Of a stretch of DNA of 12,458 nucleotides, positions 1 to 8,010 are shown one piece after another. The notes beneath the pieces were generated by a model. It searched no databases and had not been told where the DNA came from. It saw only the letters and a program-made list of their open reading frames with translations. The translations under genes and the position numbers were made by a program. The stretch's first letter is position 1, and each line of letters starts with the position of its first letter. The stretch comes from Globomyces pollinis-pini (taxonomy: Eukaryota > Chytridiomycota > Chytridiomycetes > Rhizophydiales > Globomycetaceae), in contig MU621517.1 of NCBI GenBank assembly GCA_025399215.1, forward strand, positions 1-12,458, read 5' to 3'.

Positions 1-957
1 CATTTCTACTCATGATAACAGAAGATAAAGAAATGATCATACTGGGGTAACCAGGTTTAGTTCAGTCATTCAAGAAGAATGGATTGTACTTTTGATATAG
101 AAGTACTTAAAATGCGTAGATAATCCTACGATTAATTAGTATTAACTCTTGAACACGTTTTAGTGAAGCTAATCGGTTCTCCATTCCTTCGTAAAGTTTG
201 ACCAGATTGGGTTGCTATTTTCTCAGATGTCTTATGGTTCCCCCTTCCTTTTGTACAGGTTGATGTTGATCATAGATACATACTCAAGTATTTCTAGAAG
301 GCCATTTAACTCAAGTATTAGTATCAGGACTTCTAGCAGTCCATTTAGGACGCGTTATACTAACGCAATCAGCATATTTGATGATTTCTGTTCAATGACA
401 TCATCTTGAAAGTTCATATTTTCACCTGTATACATTGAATAATGCAGACAGAGTGGTGTAAGTTTTTTTATGAGTATCTCCTTGTAAAGTGTCCATAGTG
501 TCTAACACGAAAGTTACTTAAGTGGAAACTAGATCATCTCCACCACCGTGATGCTGAATCATAACTTTGAGTATCTATGATGTCCACTAGTACAGTCCAA
601 TTAACATTCGTCCGAAAATGCCCAATATCTCCATTCTGATAATATGAGACCAGAGTATCTGTTCGTAAATCTATCACCAGTCTTTATGTTATTATTGTCT
701 AGTTTGGCAGCTCTAGGGGATTGGATGTCTTGGTCCTCCAGAATCTTGTTGATTGATTGAGGACAAGTTAGTCGACTTAATGATTACCTGTCAAACTCTT
801 TTTATTCATCGCCAATCCTCGAGGAGTGTGAATGGTGTACTGTTTAGATTGATGCAGAATATATCTTTACTTTCAGACACTCTCCTAAATACTTGAAAAA
901 CTTGCTGAAAGAATTTCAGCAGTTCACTATCCGTTTAAGTGGTGATGGAACTTGCAT
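1..957 (-). CDS. Unresolved, possibly decayed minus-strand gene; tentative checkpoint-clamp-like
   Basis: No single open frame crosses this stretch, but the minus strand carries a chain of protein-like open pieces in order. One is at 934-809 (contains VSESKDIFCINLN), one at 683-537 (contains GDIGHFRTNVNWTVLVDII), one at 574-530 (contains KVMIQHHGGGDDL), which a 28-nt GT-AG intron (529-502) joins in frame to 501-361 (YTGENMNFQDDVIEQ), and one at 354-235 (LLEILEYVSMININL). Order and pattern weakly recall a PCNA-like subunit of the 9-1-1 clamp (Rad1 or Hus1 type), but I recognise no decisive motif. A candidate start is the ATG at 957-955. Some frame changes have no plausible intron between them (for example between 235 and about 215), so this may be a pseudogene or a gene whose exons I could not solve. 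The left end may run off the window. The identity is a guess; the presence of coding remnants is more secure. Confidence 0.3.
282..347. repeat. Imperfect tandem duplication
   Basis: ACTCAAGTATT at 282-292 recurs at 309-319, and TTCTAGAAGGCCATTTA at 292-308 recurs as TTCTAGCAGTCCATTTA at 331-347 (15 of 17 identical). The second unit carries about 12 extra bases in the middle. On the minus strand both copies read LNGLLE in the same frame, so the duplication lies inside a probable coding segment. Confidence 0.7.
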
Positions 958-1056
958 GTTTGCCTGGTAAATACTAAACACTAAATTAAAGATACCCTGC
1001 GCGACGGGAAAAAAACTTTACGCGAAAAACAAACGAATAAACAAACATTAGCATAA
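958..1056 (+). promoter_or_regulatory. Presumed divergent promoter with a CGCGAAAA box
   Basis: This short gap separates the minus-strand coding remnants from the membrane protein gene that starts at 1057. It contains GCGCGACGGGAAAA at about 1000-1013 and ACGCGAAAA at 1020-1028. CGCGAAA resembles the fungal SBF/MBF (SCB/MCB) cell-cycle element, and the two GC-rich patches stand out in AT-rich surroundings. The start at 1057 is preceded by an A-rich leader, as is usual in fungi. Function is inferred. Confidence 0.35.
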
Positions 1057-3234
1057 ATGGATGATAAAGAGATTGATGTGATTCTACTACCAGAAGAAGA
1101 TGAGGAATTAGAGGATATTCCGTTATCAGACACTAATTTTCCTCTCGAGCAGAAATCATCAATATTAAAAAAACCTCCAGCTCAAGGTTCCAATTTTCAG
1201 CTTTCAAAAGCTCATCCATCGATTCGTCTCACGCCTAGTCAGCATTTTATTCCTCAGCCAGAGAAATTGGAGGCAGTATCCTCAGTAGAATCAAATTCCA
1301 ATTTGCTTCCAAGTGATCATTCCTTCTCTAAAAAGCGTATCAGCATCCAACCGCAAGAAGAAAAAGGTAATCATATTTTATGATCGTTTATAATTTTTAG
1401 AATCCGTCGCGGGAAGTAGACATTCTGCAAAATGTATCCTTGTGTTCAAGCTAATCTCTAGTATCTCCAAGAGGAAGTCACAAGGAAAAAACTCCCAAAA
1501 CACGATATGGAAGTTCATTGTTGCAATTACAATATTTAGTTCATCAAGGCAAAGAAATTGAGGATGGATTGTTCTTTAAATTGTCGAACATAAAGTTCAC
1601 AATTCTCTCATTAATTTCAAACCTGATACTATTATATCTTACAGTCCGAATAAGCGATACTTCGAATCTTTTTGTAACTCCGTTGGGCGGTCGATATTTT
1701 GGGCAAGGTGTTGTGGTATTGTTCTGGCTTTTTGTTAGTTATATCTGGACGATCAAAGCGTTGGATGAAGGAGTCAGTATACTTGTTGGATACTTGATGA
1801 CTAGAAAACGTGGATACAGTATTGCAGTGTTTGGTTACTGCCATTCGAATATTTTTGGGAAAATATCATTCCTCAGCAAGATATCTGGTAGAAACAAAAT
1901 GAGAAAGATCTTCTCTAGAATCACGTATATATATACGTTCCAGTTACTGGCTGGTTTGTTAGTTACGTTCATACCACCATTCATAGAATACCATAAACAT
2001 CATCTGGATTATGAAGATGGTGTTCATTGCCTTACTTATCATGATCGATCTGCAATATTTGATCGTGGAACACCTACCCTCAATACGCAGTTTGGTGTTG
2101 CGGAAGTTCTATTTGGAAAGTCTATTGGTAAACTTCGATCAGAAGAGCCAGTTGATAAAACATTGTTTATAATGCCACCTCAAATGCTAGATTTTACCAA
2201 GGAAGTTCATACATTAACTGGACCAGGTCTTTCTGCCCAAGTGTATTCAAAATGCAATTGTCAAACTAGAAAAACAGTTGAAGACTTTACTCGGCTGGGT
2301 TGGGATGCCCAGCGATCTCCGGAATTAATCCAATTGAGCAAAGCTGATGGTGGCATTAATATGCTCAACTATATCAAAGAGTCCAACAATACCATTATTT
2401 TGTCAACCATTTTATCTGGAACGCATAGCTGTGGTGGTAATAGTATGCTAGACCCTATTCCAATTGCCTGTAAGACTGTGATTGATACTTTCAACACTGT
2501 AGTGGTGGGAATTTCAGAAATCCCAGGTTTCTGTTTCATTCTAACGATTAGATAGTGGAATAGCTCAGTTTACACCAGGATTCACGGAGAATTGTATAGT
2601 GAAGAGAGCTGCAAATATCACCGCATTAAAGGAATCAATGGCGATATTATTAGGTGGTGACTATTCATTCAACGATTTGCCTTCTTCTTATCCATCCGCA
2701 TTAAACTCTCTCTTATGGTGGACCACTTTGAATACCAAAAGTACCATTCCAACATTTGTAGATGCAGGAATCGAAACGGTAGTTTCGATTATTTTAAGAG
2801 CAGCTATACAAAGAAGTTTTCCCGTTAAAGGTTTAAATTGCGAAGCGGAACATTATTCAGAGTTAGAACTAGACATTGTGTTTACACCAACTGGCAGAAC
2901 ACTAGCTAGTTTATTTGTTTCTTTCCAACTTTTTGTCAATTTTGTTTCTTTAATGTTGGCTATGATTTGGTTCTACACAAATGATCTAATTTTTCCAGCA
3001 ATTCTGATTGCAAGGAAACAAATGTGCTTTACAGTTATGCTAACATCTAATCCAAAGTTTGCTGGAGTTTTCTCCACAAAGATGAATCTTCATGACATGT
3101 GGGTTACATATGACAGGATTGGAAGGGTAGGAGAAAGTAAAGAGACATCTCCTAATCCGGATTCAGGCATAATTTTACTTGACAATCCAAAAGAAGTACG
3201 ACCTCTTCGAAGAAATAAACTATACAATCTCTAA
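1057..3234 (+). CDS. Fungal multi-span membrane protein, unknown function
   Basis: Predicted join 1057-1366, 1401-1433, 1462-2526, 2552-3234, giving 696 residues. The three introns are 34, 28 and 25 nt; each starts GT, ends AG and restores the frame exactly, and the last two have CTAAT and CTAAC just before the acceptor. Residues 1-130 are polar, acidic at first and then Ser/Pro/Lys rich, probably disordered and cytosolic. Hydrophobic spans lie near 159-176, 196-213, 271-291 and 587-611. The roughly 295-residue stretch between spans three and four holds several cysteines (KCNCQ, HSCGG, ENC, NCEAE) and Asn-X-Thr sites, as expected of a lumenal or extracellular domain. A second hydrophobic patch follows TM4, then a short basic tail. 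I recognise no named family. The third intron could instead be 82 nt, from a GTAAGA donor at 2470. Confidence 0.75.
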
Positions 3235-3691
3235 CTTACACCATTAAGTCGCAACTCTTCATTTAAATTTTACCATCAATTTAATTGTTCTCGTTGGTAT
3301 ATATTGTTTTTGAGAAAGGTACTTACCACATTCCTGCATTCTAAAAAATATTAAGAATACGTTATCAAGTTCTTGACCGAATCTGGTAAAATTTGCTTAT
3401 TTATCCAAATTCTACCCCGGGTTCGTTCTTTTCCATAGTATCAAATTCTTGTCAGTGACACATCGATTCCTACACGTTATAACCTTTTATTGTACGTGTC
3501 TTCAAAAGTACTTTTTTCAATAACTATACCCCACATCCGATAGATAGTCTATAAAATTCCAACGTTGTTCCGTATATATCTTCAATACAGTTTCTAGTTA
3601 AAACGTGTCTGCTAGTTCGATAAACGTGTTGTATCAAGTAAAATGTAAAGAACAATAAACAATATGAAAGAAACAGAAAGAAAAGATGTAA
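3235..3691. other. Convergent 3' intergenic region
   Basis: This gap lies between the membrane protein gene and the converging TVP15-like gene. I see no convincing ORF, RNA gene or repeat. An AATAAA at 3655-3660 on the plus strand is far from the upstream stop codon, so its use as a poly(A) signal is uncertain. Confidence 0.5.
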
Positions 3692-4171
3692 TTATTTATT
3701 TTCCAATTCTGAATCAGATTTTTCTGGAGTATCAACCATAACAATATCAGCAGCGTAAAGTTCGAGCCAAGATTGAATAAATCGTCTCCACTTACAAACT
3801 CGTTTCTTAAGCTTTGTTTTATACGCTGGGAATTCCAAAACGTCAAAGTGGCCAATGAGTGCAAAGATTACAGATGCAATTGTAAATAGGAATGGAAGAA
3901 AGAATTGTCGATTGGATGATGCCATGTAAGCACATACCAGTTGGATCATGGCACGTCCAGTGAACGTGAACAAGAATAAAGCATACTTTTCAAATACTTT
4001 CCATCGGGTTATATCAGCAATGTACAAGATAATTGATAGGATCACGCACACTAGACCAGATCCACACAAACCTGAAATGAATAACAAAATTGGAAACGCT
4101 AGGTTGATTGTTTTAACCAGCTTTTCTACATCGGTCTTTGAGAATTTCATTTCAATATGCTCCGTTGACAT
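3692..4171 (-). CDS. TVP15: TVP15 / COPI-associated-family Golgi membrane protein
   Basis: A single-exon protein of 159 residues, close to the yeast Tvp15 length. Four hydrophobic spans lie near residues 21-37, 38-53, 63-85 and 90-109. The third span has the pattern KYALFLFTFTGRAMIQL, which resembles the F-(L/F)-G-R-(G/A) segment typical of the COPI-associated (TVP15) family; the fourth is a late span ending in GHFD. A basic stretch (KLKKRVCKWRR, near 120-130) and an acidic tail follow, both presumably cytosolic. Tvp15 is a Golgi vesicle protein of unclear biochemical role. The start is the first in-frame ATG, about 37 nt below a TATA box. The stop codon sits inside AATAAATAA, so a poly(A) signal overlaps the last codons. 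The family assignment is from pattern only and is moderately secure. Confidence 0.65.
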   Translation of the reverse strand: MSTEHIEMKFSKTDVEKLVKTINLAFPILLFISGLCGSGLVCVILSIILYIADITRWKVFEKYALFLFTFTGRAMIQLVCAYMASSNRQFFLPFLFTIASVIFALIGHFDVLEFPAYKTKLKKRVCKWRRFIQSWLELYAADIVMVDTPEKSDSELENK

Positions 4172-4207
4172 TCAAGCAATTTAGTTTATTTCCAGGCAAT
4201 TAGAATC

Positions 4208-4215
4208 TATTTATA
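4208..4215 (-). promoter_or_regulatory. TATA box of the TVP15-like gene
   Basis: The minus strand reads TATAAATA, ending 37 nt upstream of the ATG at 4171. Position and sequence suit a core promoter. Confidence 0.55.
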
Positions 4216-4290
4216 CAATCCTTTGGGGCTTTAGTCTTTTTGTCAAGCGATTTTTATGTGGTGTGATTTGATTGGTTCACATAGTTTCTA

Positions 4291-4318
4291 GCGGTCCGAA
4301 AAGGTTCTTTCGGACCGC
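4291..4318. promoter_or_regulatory. 11-bp perfect inverted repeat with CGG/CCG triplets
   Basis: GCGGTCCGAAA at 4291-4301 is followed, after a 6-nt spacer (AGGTTC), by its exact reverse complement at 4308-4318. Each arm contains CGGTCCG or CGGACCG. It lies about 120-150 bp upstream of the TVP15-like ATG and downstream of the pinin-like stop, both on the minus strand. It could be a binding site for a Zn(II)2Cys6 dimer, or form a hairpin in transcripts running past the pinin-like gene. Confidence 0.6.
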
Positions 4319-4376
4319 CAGCCAAGTTCTCAGATCAAACTCAAAAAGGCGTTGACTGGGACAGTAAAAATATCAA

Positions 4377-4961
4377 CTATTCAACTTTATTTAACAGGAC
4401 TTTTGTCTTTTCATTATGAACTTTTGGTAGGAAATACAGTTTTGGACTGGCAGTAGTTAAAATGAAATGGGATAATTTCTCTTGATGATCTTTCAAAAAC
4501 TTTGCCTTGATATTAGTACAATCATCATGTACCTTTTTTAATTCCCGTTCAGTTTCTTCTTGCTTTCGTTTTTCTTGAACTTTTTGAATTCGTTCATGTT
4601 TGTCTTGTTCTAATTTACTTGATAATTCTGATCGTTCTTTTTTTAATTTTTCAGCTAATCTTCTTTCCAATTGCTCTCTTTTAATTTCCTAAATGATTCA
4701 ATATTGATAAAACTGCTTACAGCTTCTGTTTTTTTACCATTATCCTCTTTAAATTTATTTAAAGTTCCTGATATGTTAATGCACTGTTTTTTTAGAATAC
4801 CTAGAAGTGATCCGAATAAACGCTGGTTTCTCTTATTATCTTCAATTTTGTATCGATCCGACTTTTCAGTGACAGAAGTGTCCTAAGTCTAAGATTGTAT
4901 AGTTAGTTACCATACTATTATTCACATTTTCGTTTAATTGATTTGCTTCAGTTTCGATCAT
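4377..4961 (-). CDS. Pinin/SDK/memA-domain protein, short form
   Basis: Predicted join on the minus strand 4961-4911, 4882-4721, 4688-4377, giving 174 residues. The introns are 28 nt (4910-4883) and 32 nt (4720-4689), both phase 0 GT-AG. The segment NKRNQRLFGSLLGILKK (about residues 34-50) matches the conserved R-R-(M/L)-FG-x-L-x-G-x-L-x-K core of pinin. It is followed by a long charged coiled coil rich in Lys and Glu (about 72-140). The segment SHFILTTASPKLYFLPKVHN (about 144-163) corresponds to pinin's conserved I-x-T-x-x-x-P-x-L-(F/Y)-(Y/F)-(I/L)-P. Pinin acts in the nucleus with the exon junction complex and in alternative splicing. This protein stops soon after the core domain, whereas animal pinins have long RS-rich tails. 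AATAAA at 4386-4391 lies inside the last codons. Divergent from the receptor gene at 5300. Confidence 0.8.
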
Positions 4962-5299
4962 TTGAAAACTGAGATTGTAACTGGATAGACTTTGGAAAAA
5001 AAAAATGTTTTACAACAAACTGATCTGTACCTTCGACTATTGTAGTTATGAGAAGCGAATGATTCAATAGAGTATTATATTAATCAAAATAAAAGATGAT
5101 ATATTCTTAAAGTATGATAATTTAAGAACTATTGCATATAGTCAATTCCAACTTTTTAAGTAACCTAATGGTTAGGTAACCTTGGATATGATATTCAACT
5201 GTCAAAAGCATTGAATTACTATAGAAACCAAATTGGGTTTTTAATTCATGAACACGCCACTAAAAAAACTTGAATTTCTTTTTTAGATTCTTTCATCAA
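4962..5299. promoter_or_regulatory. Divergent intergenic promoter region with TAACC/GGTTA repeats
   Basis: This gap separates the pinin-like gene (minus) and the first receptor gene (plus). It is AT-rich, with an A-tract at about 4996-5005. At 5160-5182, GTAACCT occurs twice around ACCTAATGGTTAGGT, a 15-nt palindrome with a 3-nt centre, so TAACC, GGTTA and TAACC alternate. No ORF or RNA gene is evident. Confidence 0.45.
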
Positions 5300-6336
5300 A
5301 TGTTTTCCCCTACATTAATTAGTTGCTTATTGGGAATTGTGGGGGCTATTTGGCTTCTATTCGGTAACTAAAAGGAACTCATCCTTTAGCTTTGTTCTTC
5401 AAGTCTTCAAATCCTTTTGTGGCTCTTATCAGACATTTCACTGTTGCTGACCTGTTACTTTCAAGTTTTGACTTTTTAATGTACTAAATTATCATAGTCG
5501 TATTGATATTGGATGAAATCTTTATTACAAATTTTGATTGGAGGAACTCTTCACATACTGCTAGAAATTGCATTATCTTTTTACTGTCCACAAAACAGTT
5601 TCTTATAAATTTGGGTGAATTCTTGGCGTTGGGGATATCTGGAGCATCATTATATATTGTCAGATTCTCTGGAAGTAAACACAACATTCCATATAACTCA
5701 ATAATTATACTCTCATACTTTTTCTCCTTATTTTCCTATGTTAGATTTTCCTACTATATGATATTCGAACGAAATACTCTCTTTTTTATGGACAAAGTAA
5801 TGAATATGGTTCCTGTAGCAGTCTGGGTGATAGTTACAGTCACATTTCTTATGACTTGGATTGAATTAGAGAGCTTGAAGAATCAGCGGTTACAATCTTC
5901 TCGTGCAAAACAACTTACGAAAGCTGTATCTCGCCAATGGGATGAAAATCATAATAGAGCATTTTATATGATGGAGAGGCTAATTATCTCATATACCATT
6001 CTAAACATTTTACTATGGATACCCTACAATATCTCTGCTGTAAAGTTTCTCTTCAGGTCATATGAAGTCAAAAGCGAACTTCCATCAGTAATCAGTGATG
6101 CTGTTTTTGGCGCTAAAGGTGCCTTTCATTTAATAGCGGTTTATTTTGGATTCTACTTTGACAATACCAAAAAAAGACGCAGTAATTCACAGGACGATGA
6201 TTCTGCTGATGATCAAAGTGTGTCAAAAGTAATTAACTTTATTGGAACAAACACACTTATGGACCAATTGCAAAAGCTAGAAAGAGTTCACGAAGAAGAA
6301 ACATCTGGTATAAAGGCAGAAGAGTCTACTCTATAG
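5300..6336 (+). CDS. Seven-transmembrane GPCR, cAMP-receptor/secretin-like fungal type (tandem copy 1)
   Basis: Predicted join 5300-5363, 5390-5464, 5498-6336, giving 325 residues. The introns are 26 nt and 33 nt. Without the second, TM2 is interrupted by a TAA at 5485. Spans lie near residues 5-25, 34-52, 81-102, 113-134, 148-169, 207-229 and 244-267. TM2 begins VALIRHFTVADLLLS, with the common (L/V)AD pattern; TM6 contains LLWIPYN, equivalent to the W-x-P bend of many GPCRs; TM7 contains AKGAFHLIAVYFGF. The cytosolic tail is acidic then carries NFIGTNTLM (293-301) and ends ESTL. It should be a plasma-membrane receptor signalling through a heterotrimeric G protein, ligand unknown. Sequence, intron position and tail motif are shared with the next gene. 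The 26-nt first intron is the least certain join. Confidence 0.8.
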
Positions 6337-6914
6337 ATTAACTGGATAACTAATTTTCTTCCAGTCCCTAGACATTTCAAATAATATTATTGTTTATCCC
6401 ATTTTATCCTTAAATTTCAATTAGTCCATTTACTATCCAATCTTACATCATGCAATTTGTCTATATTAACGGTTCGTGTTCGACTCCACCGTAAAAATCT
6501 CTCAAACATTAATTTTGTGGGTCACATGCTTTCACCAAAATAACATTGCAAAGAACCTAAACCATTCAAACCAAATCGTGAAAGAACAACTTTGAGACCC
6601 GGAGCGAGTAAGGGAGATGAACAGAAGTTCTATCAACTTGCACGCTATTTTAATCAACGATTTGGATTGGTGTTTCATGACCATGTGGGTTGAAAAATGG
6701 GTACTTTCCAAAGACCTCAAGAATATGGATATGCTGAAAAAGCAAACACTGAGGTATTATAGCAAAGTAGTTTCGAAGGTCAATAAAATATTTTATCTGC
6801 ATACAGTTGAAACTGGGGGTCTTTTGAAGGTCCCTTGACGGTCTGGTCTTGGCCATATTCAGTTTGGCTCAATATACCGTTTCTTTTTGACCAAATTTTT
6901 AAACCTTTACTTTG
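6337..6914. other. Intergenic region between the tandem receptor genes
   Basis: This stretch should hold the 3' end of receptor 1 and the promoter of receptor 2. Open frames up to 73 codons exist on both strands but show no protein-like pattern and overlap each other antisense. A GTTCGACTCC sequence at about 6479 resembles a tRNA B box but no cloverleaf forms around it. I see nothing else. Confidence 0.4.
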
Positions 6915-7875
6915 ATGTTGTCCATTCCTGATTGGTTAATCATTGCTTTCAGTTTCATTGGACTTGTTGGAGGAATTGGAATATTGTTCTATCGTAAACC
7001 TACCAATGGATTCATGCAACTCATCAATCAAATGGCAATTGCCGATTGTATCATGTCTGGTATTCTATTTTAATGAATTCATTCTTTTAGTGTGTATTGC
7101 TGCACGTCAGTTTGGTGGTGAGCAAAGTCATCTGTTTGATTTCTGGAGTATAATTATATTGATGTTGTGCAATCTATTTGCATTCTTAGCCTTGGGAACT
7201 TCAATATCTTCACTTTACATTTTGAAATACAATACCATGAGTAGTCATCTTGTTGCTTGGAAAACAATTACAGTAGGATCATATGCATGTTCTTGTTTAG
7301 TGTTTACAAAGTACATCCCAACTGATCTTCGTACGTTGGAAAGGATGCATTTCTTTTGGCAAAACGTACCAACACTGATAGGGATTTTGGTTACCATTAT
7401 ATTCATAATGACGATTATTGAATTAAATAGACAGCATGGAAATAGAAACAACGAAACCTCTGATAATACCGTGCTTACTGGGATAGAGACACCAGACCGA
7501 AATCAATACCAAGGATCCAACAAGATGAAAAGATTGATCATATCATATACTTTTTTGAATCTCTTAATATGGGTACCCTTAATCACTTTCAATACTATGG
7601 CCGTATTGCAAGACGAAAACGATTTGGTATACATGTTTTGGCTTGTATTGGTTCGGTACGTTCTTTTAGCGATACTAGGTCTCAAAGGATTTTTACATTT
7701 TTTAACAGTATGGATTGGACTTTCTTCGGTTGGTAGTAAAAATTCAGATGATGATATTGTACCGAATGTTGTCAAATTTATTGGTACCAAAACACTAATG
7801 AAGAGAATTGAACAACATGAAAAAGATAACAATAAGCAAATAAGCCTTTATTCCGGTTCAGACTCTACTGTATAG
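6915..7875 (+). CDS. Seven-transmembrane GPCR, cAMP-receptor/secretin-like fungal type (tandem copy 2)
   Basis: Predicted join 6915-7059, 7091-7875, giving 309 residues. A 31-nt intron (7060-7090) interrupts TM2 in phase 1, right after a Ser codon, the same place and phase as the second intron of the upstream paralogue. Spans lie near 6-24, 33-52, 69-92, 104-121, 141-160, 197-219 and 229-258. TM2 has INQMAIADC, TM3 ends SISSLYILKY, TM6 carries LIWVP, and TM7 has LKGFLHFLTVWIGL. The long third intracellular loop (about 161-194) is polar, and the tail has NSDDD then KFIGTKTLM (277-285) and ends DSTV. The product is inferred to be a G-protein-coupled receptor of unknown ligand. Copy 2 lacks the first intron of copy 1. 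Its end is 135 bp from the converging methyltransferase gene. Confidence 0.85.
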
Positions 7876-8010
7876 AAGAATTCAATATTTTTAAATATAA
7901 ATTAATAGAATACCAATTGAATCGTTTTTGAACAAATAATGAGCATTGGTTTTTATAATACTATAACCCTTAATGCCTGATTGTGGGTACCAGCTGAGAG
8001 TCTATGCTAG

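Noticed and set aside
212..409. 65-codon plus-strand ORF
   Set aside because: Low-complexity Ser/Ile/Phe translation with no conserved pattern; it lies antisense to better minus-strand coding pieces.
1632..1844. Minus-strand ORF inside the membrane protein gene
   Set aside because: It is a shadow of the real plus-strand frame with no family features.
5485..5487. In-frame TAA in TM2 of receptor 1, suggesting a pseudogene
   Set aside because: A 33-nt GT-AG intron at the same position and phase as in receptor 2 removes it.
6470..6500. tRNA B-box-like GTTCGACTCC
   Set aside because: The T-stem does not pair properly, and no A box or acceptor stem is found upstream.
6617..6856. Small overlapping ORFs on both strands upstream of receptor 2
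   Set aside because: They overlap antisense, have no protein-like pattern and lie in the expected promoter.
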